Of a stretch of 64,000 bases of DNA, positions 35,401 to 46,500 are shown one piece after another. The DNA lies in NCBI RefSeq assembly GCF_047663525.1, contig NC_092602.1:4285501-4349500 (forward strand), read 5' to 3'. The number at the start of each line of letters is the position of its first letter. The stretch's first letter is position 1. The notes below the pieces were generated by a model, which worked only from the letters and a program-made list of their open reading frames with translations, was not told where the DNA came from and made no database searches. Made by a program: the position numbers and the translations under genes. This DNA comes from Anas platyrhynchos (Eukaryota > Chordata > Aves > Anseriformes > Anatidae).

Positions 35401-38400
35401 ATGCAGTGTAATGGTGGGGTGTAAGTTATCCTCTCTAACTGGAACACAGTGATCATTTGCTACTTCAGAGGCACACTGGAAATCAAGTGTTGAGAGCATG
35501 CTCTACAAAGGCTACTATGTTCTGCTAGCTGCAGAAGTGGGCTTGGCTAGTCACTTATGGAGAAAATATCAACCTACTTGGCTAAAAGGAACACTTTTAG
35601 AGAGGGCAGAGCAAAGCAGAAGGATTGCAGGGGTTGAGGAGAGCCCAGCTCCAACAAAAAGCCACACGTGTACAGCTAAGGCAATAAGATCTTACTGGGC
35701 TGCACTGAACAACAGCCTTCCATCTCAAGACACAGGGAGTCAGGAAACACCCAATCTGCTCTAAACATAAAGGAAGGCTCCTTCTCACGTAAGGACTAAA
35801 TGACAAGTTTAAACATTTTACCCATGCAATGTTGTTCCTTTGTAACATGGTAAACAAAGGCAAGCATTTAGCTAGAGATATTCAGGGCAGTAAATAATCC
35901 TCACTGCACAGAGAGGGAGAAGTCACTAGGTCTGGGATTTCCTGTGTCAACAACTGTGGTTTAAAAGGCCTGGGCAGATCCATCTGAAAGGGATGACAAG
36001 TTCCACAAGTCCTGTGGAAAAGCCAGAATCTGAATGACAGTGGCCTTAGTCCTGTAGCATGAAAATATCAGCTGCTGTCTCCAAAAGGCCTGACCCAAAC
36101 AAAGGGGGTTTCAAAGACCTGACTGGACAAACTGTGAACCAGTTGAAGCAGCCTCAGAGCTTACTCTGCTTTGAGCAGGTGTTTGGATCAGACACCTCCT
36201 GAGGTCCCTTCCAACACTAACTATCCCACGAACCTAAGAAAACTCTGTGTTTATAAATTCTTTAGTCTGGAAGGCTCGTAATCCTTGTCTGTGGAAGATT
36301 CAAATCCTTCGGCTCCCACATTCCCCAAGGACTTTCCTTCCTCTGATGGCCTTGGGACAAAGGAGTAGGTACCACACCATTGTCTTCACTTAGTCCTGTG
36401 CTGAAGAAGTGATTTGCCTGTCCTTGGACTTGAAAAGGCTTGAAAATCTCTTTAAATGAGATTTAGTTACCTGCATACTGTTTAGAGTAGACATACAGAA
36501 AAGTAACAAAGACTCTGAGAAAGTAAGGCTTAAACACAAGCTTCGGCTCAAGTGGCTGGTAGGCTAAGTCAAGATTTTAAGTGCTACAGATTCCATTAGG
36601 AAGCTGGACATCTAGAAACTACAACTTGTATTATCCCTCCTGTGTGACTGGTCCCAAGCTATTCCACAGGAACTGGTCTTCAAAACCTTTAACCACAGAG
36701 AGCAGGTCTGATTAGAAATTAGTAACAGCAATTGTTACTAAGATCACTGATCTATTCCCAAAATGCTCTACAGAGTTTAGAATAACAGAGCAGTTATTCT
36801 GTCAGAGAATAACAGCACGTATAAAAGGGAAGAAGTAAATTCAGTAACTTCCTCCTGACAGAGGAATAAACAGCACAAAAAGGCATGGGGAAGGTAAAAA
36901 GATGTAAGAAGTTGTGCATGATATAACACAAGGAAAAACAAAACACATAATATGGATGATTGTCATCTAATGTGAATCAAGTCTACTGAGCAAATACAAT
37001 ATTAAAAATGCTTTAGAATCAGTAATATAGATCATTACTTACTGCTATGCTGCAAGTACAAGTTATGCAGACACAGTATGTCTAATATAGGTCCACACTG
37101 GCTTTAGTCATCTCAGTAAGAAATGAGAGAAGTGAAAACAAAAGATCCACCAGTGAGCTCTAACACCATGGTTGTTATGTACAAAGGTCAGAAAAACGCC
37201 TACCTTTAAACAGTTATGCATTTGCCTTACGTGCAGTAAAGCAATTTCATGCATACATTTCAATTATATGAATTAAGAAAACTAGCTACTTGTAATTTCC
37301 CTTACTTTAGTGATAAGATAGAGACAGTTTTATAATGTATAGGTAAGATGATCTGCAGACCCTTGGGACTGAATTTACCACTCATGCTGAAGATCCTTTC
37401 TAGAAATGCCTTGAGAAACACTAAGAATCAATTTTTGGTTTTAGTTATCTTAGGTTATTTCTTCTTTATCAGTGTAACTAAGTAAAACACGAGTTTTGAG
37501 TGTTCTCTGCTTTCTCACTTTCTAACACATAGTGGTAGATTTTATGCATGTTTATATTTTGCATCAACTTGCTGTCTATCCAGATGCAGGCTTAAGCTTG
37601 TAATATAGCAAACAGACTCGTTAGCATATTGTGGAGAAGGCCTTGCTCTTTTAGAGCAGGTTCCTCAGCTTCCATGATTGTCAGATCAGGTCTGGGCTGT
37701 AACTACACTAGATGGCAATAGCCTGGGGCAGTCACCTACTCTGTCAGAAGGGACTGAGGGGTTAAAGGGGCCAGAAAGAGGACCACCCAGCTGGAGCAGA
37801 GAGCCCAGGGGTCTGTGAGCATGGCCAGACAGGATGGCTGGCAGCTTCCAAGGCTTCAAGGAGGACTAAAATAAACCCTTTGGACATGCCAAGGGCTGTG
37901 ACGCCCCCTACAACAGCACCAGCTCCTTGGGTGGGAGAGCTAGGAACAACCTTGCAGCAAAACAGCCGTAACCCCAGGGAAGGGGACACCATGAAGGGTA
38001 CCGAGGGAAACTGCACCCACTTGCTCGCCCCTTACCTCCATCTCCCGCTGCTGGGCGGCACGGAGGATCGGCAGGTTGTGCGGCCTGCAGCACTGCTGGG
38101 CCTCCTTGTGCCGGTGGAAGAGCTCCTGCTTCAGCCCTGCTTGGGGAACAGGATCAGGGCCCTGCAGCTACCACATCCCCTCCCTCCTCCCTCCCTCCTG
38201 CCCTGTCCCCACAGTGTCCCCACAGTGTCCCAGTGCCCCACTCCTGGCTTCCCAGCCTCCCCGTGCAGCCCCCTGGTGCCCCAGGCCCCTCTCCTCAGCA
38301 ACCCCCCCAGTGCACCCAGTTCCCCCAGTGCCTTCACCGCCTACCCTTAAAGTGACACAGGACTGTGTCCCCATCACCCTCTCCCCTCCCAGTGTCCCCA

Positions 38401-39005
38401 TCACCCTCCCAGCCCCCAGTGTCCCCATCACCCTCCACAATGTCCCCATCACTCCCCACAGTGTCCCCATCACCTCCCCCCTTCTCAGTGACCCCTCCCA
38501 GTGCACCCAGTTCCCCCAGTGCCTCCACCGCCTACCCTCAAAGTGCCACAGGGCTGTGTCCCCATCACCCCCCCAGTGTCCCCATCACCCCCTCCACTGT
38601 CCCCCTTTCCCGGCACCCCGCTGACCGCGGTGCTCGCTGTGCAGCTTGAGGCGCTGGCTGTAGAGGTTCTTCTCGGTGAGGTGCTGGATCTCCAGCAGCC
38701 CCTGCACGATCTCGAACACGGTCCCGTCCAGCAGCGCCAGCGCCAGGTCGCTCAGCGTCGTGTAGGAGAGCCGCTGCTGGCAGGAGCTAGCGGGGTGCGG
38801 TGTGGGTCGGTACCGGCACCGAGATCAATACCGATATCAATACCGAGATCGATACCGAGATCGATACCACCCTGTCCCGCCCCACACACCTTGGCAGCGC
38901 CTTCACGAGCGCCTGCAGCTCGGAGAGCAGCCGGTAATGCCGCTCCTGCTGCCGGGACAGCTCCGCCGCCGCCGCCTCGTACCCACCGCCCCCGAACCGC
39001 TCCAT
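32409..39005 (-). CDS. DGCR6: DGCR6 (DiGeorge critical region 6) family protein, 5 exons
   Basis: Small coiled-coil protein related to Drosophila gonadal; reported roles include cell migration and GABA-B receptor trafficking. Exons on the minus strand: 38890-39005, 38626-38786, 38036-38136, 34414-34554, 32409-32492. All phases agree and give 200 residues (human 220). Visible: [20 protein letters not shown] and [117 protein letters not shown]; and [20 protein letters not shown]. The helical, heptad-like central part (about 85-160) is expected to form a coiled coil. The tail ends earlier than in human, lacking its glycine/proline-rich last residues. The start lies in a CpG island. Confidence 0.96.
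34337..34358 (+). repeat. (AAAT)n microsatellite
   Basis: Five AAATA-type units in DGCR6 intron 4, about 56 bases past the exon 4 donor. Confidence 0.85.
36110..36232 (+). mobile_element. CR1-like 3' fragment in DGCR6 intron 3
   Basis: Plus-strand text GGATCAGACACCTCCTGAGG followed by TCCCTTCCAACACTAACTAT matches the usual CR1 ending (GAGGTCCCTTCCAACCT). The upstream part is diverged. Only the 3' end is secure. Confidence 0.6.
38196..38612. repeat. Minisatellite with higher-order duplication in DGCR6 intron 2
   Basis: Repeats of CAGTGTCCCCATCACCCTC and variants (unit about 21-27 bases). A larger unit is duplicated: CCCAGTGCACCCAGTTCCCC starts at 38306 and again at 38497, 191 bases apart, each followed by CCCAGTGCCT(T/C)CACCGC and a GTGTCCCCATCACC run. 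It is G-rich on the DGCR6 transcript strand. Confidence 0.88.
38810..38869. repeat. 12-base tandem repeat TACCGAGATCGA in DGCR6 intron 1
   Basis: Four to five units (TACCGGCACCGAGATCAA, TACCGATATCAA, TACCGAGATCGA twice, TACCAC) just downstream of exon 1 on the minus strand. Each unit carries a CG and a GATC or GATATC core. Confidence 0.9.
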
Positions 39006-39142
39006 GGCCCCCTCGGCCCCGCTCCGCCCCGGTCCCGGCCTCCGCTCCCCGGCGCAGGCGCCAGCGGTGAAGCGGGCGGAGCCTGGCGGGGCCCCGACGG
39101 GGAGCTCCCGAGTGCCGAGGGCCTGGGGAAGCCGGAGGGATG

Positions 39143-39192
39143 GTATCGCGCGATATCGGGTGATATCGCGCGATATCGCGCCCTATCGGCAC
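39143..39192. repeat. 10-base tandem repeat TATCGCGCGA upstream of DGCR6
   Basis: Units TATCGCGCGA, TATCGGGTGA, TATCGCGCGA, TATCGCGCCC and TATCGGCACG. It is extremely CpG-rich and self-complementary (CGATATCG, TCGCGCGA), lying about 140-190 bases upstream of the DGCR6 ATG. Confidence 0.9.
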
Positions 39193-39238
39193 GGAGGCGC
39201 GCGGTGCCCGAGCTCCGGCTGCGCCCAAGTGGGCGCAG

Positions 39239-39885
39239 AATCGTAGAATCATAGAATCATAGAATATCCCGAGTTGGAAGGGACCCACAAGGATCACTGA
39301 TGCACAACCCCTGGCTCCACGCAGTTCTACCCAAAAATTCAGACCGTGTGACTAAGCGCACAGTCCAAACACTGATTAAATTCTGACAGGCTTGGTGCCG
39401 TGACAATGACCCTAAGGAGCCTGCTCCAGTGTGCGACCACCCTCTGGGTGAAGAGCCTCTTCCTGATGTCCAGCCTGAACCTCCCCTGCCTCAGCTTGAC
39501 ACCATTCCCATGGGTCCTGTCACTGGTGATTAAGAAGAACAGATCAGCACCTGCCCCTCCACTCCCCCTCATGAGGAAGCTGTAGGCCTTGATGAGGTCC
39601 CCCCTCAGCCTCCTCTTCTCCAGGCTGAACAAGCCCAGTGCCCTCAGCTGCCCCTCACACGTCTTTCCCTCTAGGCCCTTCACCATCTTTATAACCCTTC
39701 TCTGGACACTTTCCACCAGTTTCATGTCCCTTTTGTACTGTGGTGCCCAGAACTGCACACAGTGCTCGAGGTGAGGCCGCACAGAGCAGAGCAGGACAAA
39801 CACCTCCCTCAACCGACTGCAATGCCATGCTCGATGCACCCCAGGGTACGGTGGGCCCAGGGCACACTGCTGGCTCATATTCAGC
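39239..39885 (-). mobile_element. CR1 LINE fragment with ORF2 C-terminus
   Basis: The plus strand begins AATCGTAGAATCATAGAATC then CCCGAGTTGGAAGGGACCCA, the reverse complement of a young-looking CR1 3' end with octamer-like repeats. On the minus strand an open frame (39339-39878) encodes the reverse-transcriptase C-terminal region: RPHLEHCVQFWAPQYKRDM, LESVQRR-type VESVQRRVIKMVKGLEG, LGLFSLEKRRLRGDLIKAY and FRLDIRKRLFTQRVVAHW. It is 5'-truncated and non-autonomous. Confidence 0.95.
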
Positions 39886-40100
39886 TTGTTATCATTAAGA
39901 AAATAGCTGTGGACTTACAGACAAGTGCTTCCTGCTCGTTGGTTACCACAGAGTTTCCAAACCCCAGAAACAGGGAAGTTTTTCTGAGAGCTGCTTGTTG
40001 ATACACACTTGGTGTGGGAATGAGCCCTGACCTGCTCGGTTATTTTGGGGACAGCTGTGGTGCTGCTCTGGGGGTGGTTCAAAATGTAAAGAGCTAACAG

Positions 40101-40132
40101 GGTCAAAACAAAACAAAACAAAACAAAACACC
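40101..40132 (+). repeat. (CAAAA)n simple repeat
   Basis: Six CAAAA units. On the minus strand it codes for a false hydrophobic run of Phe, Val, Leu and Cys. Confidence 0.92.
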
Positions 40133-40144
40133 AAAGCATTGGAG

Positions 40145-40515
40145 TCTGGAGGTGTATTTTAAAGCGGTTCAGGATACCGACAGTCCTCCTCAAAAATGAG
40201 AGCACATTTTCTGTGAGCTCCTGGTTTGTCTCATATGCTGCCCAGTACTGGAGAGCGCGTTCAAAGTATCCCAGTGCTGCATCGTGTAGGCTGTTAGAAA
40301 TGTTTCCAATCACTTCATCTGTCAAAAAATCTTCAGCGCTGCTGTCAGGTATGTGAGCTTGGCAGCAATGACTATACGGCCATTCTGAGGCCTGTTGGTA
40401 CACTCTGCTGGGACCAAAAGGTGCCGAGCATCTGCCAGTGCCCAGAAACCGCGGCTGATCTTCAAGGGGCAGAACTCTTCGTCCTCCCTGAACGGGAGCT
40501 GCTGCCCTTCCTTCT
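40145..40515 (-). pseudogene. Unassigned coding-like fragment, frameshifted
   Basis: I do not recognise the family. On the minus strand a pyrimidine-rich acceptor (TTTTTTTAG, exon from 40515) opens a frame with protein-like composition (EKEGQQLPFREDEEFCPLKI, GFWALADARHLLVPAECTNR). It stops at 40322 next to an A6/T6 run (40324-40329). A second frame continues at that point with helical sequence (DEVIGNISNSLHDAALGYFE, RALQYWAAYETNQELTENVL, SFLRRTVGILNRFKI). The two parts look like one protein broken by a one-base slip in the homopolymer, either in the genome or in the assembly. The downstream hydrophobic run comes from a (CAAAA)n repeat and is not counted. It could be a pseudogene exon, a real exon with a sequencing error, or chance. 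Confidence 0.3.
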
Positions 40516-40579
40516 CTAAAAAAACGCAGGATGTATTTTTGTTAAGGAAATCGTTATAATTGTTATAATGCCTGAGCAA

Positions 40580-43500
40580 GAAATGGCGAGGAAGAAGTTT
40601 GAGGACTGACTAGGGGAGCATTGAGGAGGGAGCGATCAGACTGCTATGGCTGTGTTGTGAGGGTATGGGAAATGTCTTCAGATCCTCGCTCTTTTAATTT
40701 CTTAAAACACATGGAATTTATTAAGTGCGTTTCAACTTCAAATGCACTGTTGGAGTGAAAATATTTTCTTTTTGTGAGCACTTTTGTGCAGGTAATGAGA
40801 TCAATATTTAATAGGTTTCTTGCAAGGCTGAGTTTCAAATTAATTTCAGTGGTACACATGAAGAGATTCCTGACTTGAGTTAGCAAAATGAAAGATACAC
40901 TGAAATGCATTAAAAAGCTTAAGAAGTGTAATATTTAATATTGCTTCAAAGCTTACAAGAACTGCATTGTATATTCGAGGGGAGTAGAAATGTCCACTTT
41001 AGAGAAGAATACTTAGCCTCTCCAGAGAAATTGGGCATCCCTAGAATGTCCCTGAATATAAATTGTCCTTTTTTTTTTTTTTTTGGTTGGTTGCCTCATA
41101 TTTCTACCCAAGGATGGTGATCCTTAAATCCCAGGTCCTGGAGAGGCTTTTGGTGGGCTGATTACAGATCCCTCTGCCTCTGGGCTGCTTAGACCAATGC
41201 TTTGTACAGTTAACTCTGCTGTGTCCGTCTGTCCTGCTCTTCCCCTGCTTGGCTGCAGCGGTGCAGCAGTGTCTCTGGGAAAAGGCTGCAGTGTATTTTT
41301 AACAAGCAAATCAACCTACATTTTCCTAACCCCGTTCTCAGGAGCTGCCAAACCGTTTTTGCTGAGCTGCAGCTGCCAGAGGCAGAGCCGTGGCGCAGAG
41401 CCCGGCTGGTTACAGCCTGCTGAGGTTCCAGGGAATGGAAAACACGGGCTTTTAATTAAAAGGTATTAGCCGTGGTGCTTGGCTCCGGCTGGGGCAGCAT
41501 GGAATACCAGCATAAAAGCACTGCTAGTCTATTAGCTCAGCCCCCAAAACCTTACCATTCTCTGCCACAAGTATTTAATAACAGCTCTTGCTTGATGTGC
41601 GAGTTTGGGCACTTGGAGCAAGCTGTACAGGGCTGGAGCCCTGCTGTGATGCGCTCCCATCCCCATGCTGGGTCCTCATAGCCTCCTGCTCCCCGCGTGC
41701 TGCGGCTGTGCCGCTGGCACTGCTCGCTGCTGCGCTCCTCTTGCACCAGCTCTGCTCGAGCAGCCACCGGTGGGCTGCTGAGCACAGCCTGGAGCCTTGC
41801 ATCAGCACAGCCCTGGAGGTGGCCGTGGCCGTGATGTGGCCCGTGCTCTGGTGTCCCCATGCCATCAAGGTTGTCACAAACAGCCCTGCAGAGCAGGGAT
41901 CCTGCTGTGCACCAGCTGGCAGGGACTTGAACCGTCTTGAACTGTTGAATCAGCTTCCTCCTGGGATGAGATGCAGCTGGAATTGAGCAACTTTGGATGT
42001 CTCGATCTTTGCCCTTCCCCCACCTGCATCCCAACCAGGCAGCATTTTGCTGTGCCAGGGGCCTGTTTCTCTCTGGCTGTGTCAGGGCATCCATCCCCAG
42101 GCCATGCAGCCTGCAAACCCTTCAGCAGCCTCGCCTGCCCTGTAGTGGGGCCAGGACTCCACCCGGTACCAGCACCAGACGTGTGGGCCCGCTGCTGCTG
42201 AGGACAGCCCTGAATGCAGCCTGCCTTGTCCCTATCCCAAGCATGTCTCACTTGTCACGGAGCTGCCCCTGTTTTGAACTCTCCAGCCCATAAGGCTGCT
42301 TCACCAGCTCTGTCTTTTCCACCCTCTTTCCAATACTCTTTCTAGGGGGAGCCTCAGCCCATCGGCGCTGTGACCCTCTGCAGATTTAATGCCCCTTGTG
42401 CCTTTTATGCCCCAAACCCTATCGAAGGAGCCTTGGCTGAGCTGGTGGAGGGAGGGGGCTGGAGTCACCGTGTGTGGGAGGGCCCTGCACCCTGGGGCCC
42501 CCACGCTGCTCTGCTCTGCTGTGGACATTCCTCTCCCTTCCTTTGTGCTGCAGGAAATATGTGCTTCCTCCGTTCCCAACGCTGCTCCCTGCTCAATTGC
42601 TAACAGATGTGGGTCCCATGCGCTTCTCATTAGTCTGGCAGGCTCGGGGCGCTGTCTCCTCCCAGCTCTCAGGCTGTCTTGGAAAGGCTGGGCTGCTTGT
42701 GGGAACCGGCGCGGATATTTGAGCCGGTGTGCACGCCACGAGGCAGCGGGCTCGGGGTGCGTGGGGCCAACGCTGCCTTTGTGCTGGGCTGGGAGGCACC
42801 CGGAGCGATGCGGGGCAGGCGCTGCAGCAAGCCAGCCAGGGGGATGGAGCTGGAGCTGGGGGCCAGGGCCCTGCTGGGGGGCTGCGTGAGACCGTGGGCA
42901 TGGGGATGAGGGCACTGCACATGGGCAAGGAGCATGCCCTGAGCTGAGGTGTGGGCTCACGTTGGGGTGGGAGTACTCAATCAGGTGGTGGGGGGCATCA
43001 GCAGTGATTTCCCGAGCAGCTGGGGTAAGATCCAGGGGGCTCAGGGGGTGCAGCATGGGATGAGGAAGGACCTTCCCATGTGTGGCTATGCATCCTAAAG
43101 CCTTGCACTGGGTCGTGGGGCTTGCAGGGACATCCAGAGGGCTCGAGGGATGCTGTGCTGACAGAACTGCTTGTCTTGCCACTGCCCCAGGGCTGCTCCC
43201 ATGAGGTGCAGCACTGCCAGAGCACCTTGCTCCCAGCAGGTCACTCACCCAAGGACACATCTCCCAGGGCAGCGAGGTCCCCAGCCTTTATTTGCACAGG
43301 TGTCCAGTGCTCCCTGCACGTTTAGGGCAGGGAGTCTGGTCATTACCTTTCCCCGAAGGGCAGGTTTGCCTGTGCAGGACTTCTGAGATCCCAATTTGAA
43401 CGGGCAAGGCAGAGGGAGCAAAACGTGTACACACATGAAGTGCAACGACTCATTTCAGCAACTGGAGAACATTGCAATTAGGAGCAATCCTCTAGAGAAA

Positions 43501-46500
43501 CCTGAGCGCAAAGCCATCCGCAGGGGATGGCTGCCAGAGCCCGGTGTCCCCGCGGGGCAGCAGCCACATCGCTGTGGCTCTGAGTCACCGAGCCGGGGCT
43601 GAGAACGGCTGCAGGGCTTCACCGGGCAGCCCGCTGTGCCAAAAGAGGCAGCTGCACTGCGGCGTTTGCACAAGATGTTGCTTTACTGCTGTAAGCAAGA
43701 AGCCCAAAGACTTCTCGGTAGAGGTGGAAGGGAAGTGATGCAGATCCTCTGGGCACAGAAGGGCTGCGTTTCGGAGAGCAACCTGCCCGCAGCCCTCCTC
43801 TCCAAGGCACGGCTACGGGTTTGGCTAGCCGTGACAGAGACTGGGGATTCAGCACCAGCTCTGCCCAGGGATGTGTTGGCCACCACCAGCTTGGTTTGTG
43901 CCCAGCTGAGATCCCCCTCTTGTCCCTCTGTCCCTCCACCCCTCTCTTCTCATCCCGTGCTCGCTGCCCGCCTGCTCTGCTCCGTGTGGTCGCTCTTGGT
44001 GGTGGCTTTGCCACCCAGCCCCTGCTCCCTGCCTTCCTCCTGCTGCCTCTGTAACCTTTTGGCTGGCCTCAGCCTCACTGGCACTAATCTCCTGGGTGAG
44101 GGGGGGACCGTTGGGAGCCTCACAGCCACCCCCTCAGGCTCTCTGGTTTTATCCAAACTTGACAAGTGCTGCGGAGTGAATGTGTTCCCCTGCTATGGCC
44201 TCAGGAGCTGAACATCCAAACGGGGAATTTCAGCCTGAGCTGTAGCTAAAATAAGATCTGGATTTAGGGGGATCCTACCTGCCTGGTCCGAGTGTTATTT
44301 TTTTTTTGGGGGGGGAGCATGGGGTCTTCATGCCAGAGCTTTCTCCCCTGGAGCCGAACAGCTCGTGCCACGAGAAACATCCAGGCTGACGCAGCTGGGG
44401 GCTGCAGCCCTGCCCTGGCTGAGGTACCACAGCGGGTAGAGAGCTGGACAAGCTGATGTTGGTTGGGACTCAGCAGCCTGAGGGGGTGTCCCTGACCCCC
44501 CTCAGGAGGTCTGTGTGACACAGAGTGACTCGTTCTTATGATCCCAAGTACTCTGCAAGTGATGCTCTGGGCTCCTCGCTGCCTTGGGTGCTCTGGGGTC
44601 GCTGCAGGGTACCTGGGAAGGAGGTGGGTGAGAGGGAGAAGCACGCAGGCCTGACTGGGAGTTGTGCAGGGGCTGCAAGGGACGTGCAGGGTGCAAGAGC
44701 TACAATGGGGTGCAAAGGATGCACTGGGCTCCAGGGGGTGCAAGGGCTGTGAGTGGCACAAAGGATGCAAAGGATGCAGTGGGCTGCAGGGGCTACAAAA
44801 GCTGCAAGCCCTGCAGCCAGCCCCTTCCATCCTCAGGCCCAGGGCACGCTCGCAAGCACTCTCCCTTGCCCTGAGGATATCGTCAGGGTCTCCAGATGTC
44901 CCAGGGAGACCACCCCACGTTGTGGAGGCTGCCGGGCTGATCTCTGCGCTCTCCCTGCTGCTACAGTCCTGTCCCACCATTGCTGGCCCTCACCTGCAGG
45001 CAAGGAGCAAGCTGAGTGCCGTGCCCCAGCCATCGCCTCCGCGTCCTGCGCAGTGCAGGGGGAGCGCGGCCATCCCCGAGCAGCAGCCTGGGCCGATCAT
45101 GTGGCTCCTAATGAAATCCAGACCCTGGCAGAGCGATGACATAGTGCCGTGATTTGTGCTCCCATACAGACTAAACAAGCACGGGTGCTCTGCAACGTGC
45201 CGTGCTGCAGCCAGGCCAGCGCAGACGCGGGGATAAATCAGGTAGCGGCGCTGCAGATGCCTCTGCCTGCCTTCCGCCGACTTGTCCTGCCTCTCCCGCT
45301 CAAAGTGCTTGGATGTGAATGCCCTCGCACTTTCCACGAGACAAAAGAGGGATTTTCCTAAATTATGCCGACCAGAGCTTTCCAGAGCTGTCATAAAGCT
45401 TCAGGCTTTTGGATCGGCCCAGAAGCACCGGAGTTGCTGCAATTTGTCTGCTTGCTGCTTGCATTTTGTTATGACCAGGGACGAACTGGTGCCCTGGACC
45501 ACAAGGGAACGCTGCCCCTGCTCCATGGGGTGAGCAGGAAGGGGACAGGGGGTGCTTCTGGGCCAGCTGGACCTCCCCAATTTGGGTCAGGTTTCGGGAT
45601 TTTGAGCTGCACCTTCTCCCAGCTCCCCTTTTCCCTGCTGAGCACTGCCGAAAGGCATTTCACCAGCGCTTGGGTTTGGCTTTGGTGTTCCTGCCTTGCT
45701 GCTCTGGTGAACCTCTGGCTGTGCAGGGCTGAGGAGCACAGAAAAAGGAACCAGAAAGCATCTGGTGCATGGAGAAAGGGCAGAGCTGGATGCAAACAGC
45801 TGGGGAAAGGTTCTGCCATATCTGAGAGAAGGCTGTAGGGGCTCAGGGCTTTGTGCAGATTCAGGGCTGGTGGCACAGGGTCCCTGAGCTGCACCCTGAT
45901 GGGGGCTGATGGGGACCCTGGGACACCTCCTCCCCCCCCCGGGTTGTGACCTGCTGCTGGCTGAGCCCCTGGGGTGTCCCAGGCCCCTCGCAATCCCTCC
46001 TCAGCACCAAACATCACCGCTCCCCTCCCGGCGAGTGCTTGGAGAGAGCTTTCTATATAATCCCGGGAGCTCGCTGTCTCATGCATATTTCATTCTCATT
46101 TGAATTTCTTTTAAGAGTTTATTTTTGGTAGGGCCTGAAATAGGAAATGAATTGCTGGCAACGGGCTTGCTTTTATTGCTGCTCTCTGGCCAAGCCAAAA
46201 CAAATGCGCTGTTTTCCAACCCAACGACTCCTCTTTCAGTTTTGGAAAGTGGGATGAGGTGGGAAGAACACCGATTTCACAGCGTTGGCGGAGGAGAGGA
46301 GGGCCGGGGGTCGCCCCGCGCTTGGACCACATCGCCTGGTGCTGCTGGTGGGTTTTTGTTGCCCCTGCCTCTGCTCTAGGACAGCCGTGGGGCACCGGGC
46401 TCCTGCGTGCCATATGGTACAGGAGTGGCCCAGCACCCTGGGCTCAGCACCACGCTCATCACTTCTGCTGCAGGTGGTGGCTGGTGGCTGCTGGGCACTT

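Larger units (their letters stand above)
38620..39240. promoter_or_regulatory. DGCR6: CpG island at the DGCR6 start
   Basis: CpG-dense sequence covers DGCR6 exons 1 and 2 and about 240 bases upstream, the usual setting of a housekeeping-type promoter. No TATA box is evident. The transcription start site was not placed. Confidence 0.6.

Noticed and set aside
38196-38612. Regular repeats resembling a CRISPR array
   Set aside because: Units abut or nest without unique spacers, in a vertebrate intron; ordinary minisatellite.
39339-39878. 179-codon minus-strand open frame
   Set aside because: Reverse-transcriptase C-terminus of a truncated CR1 element, not a host gene.
40098-40140. Apparent C-terminal transmembrane helix on the minus strand
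   Set aside because: The hydrophobic run is the translation of a (CAAAA)n simple repeat.
42301-43260. 319-codon minus-strand open frame in the DGCR6-SCARF2 gap
   Set aside because: Low-complexity Pro/Ser/His composition with overlapping frames on the other strand and no recognisable domain; stop-poor because of high GC.
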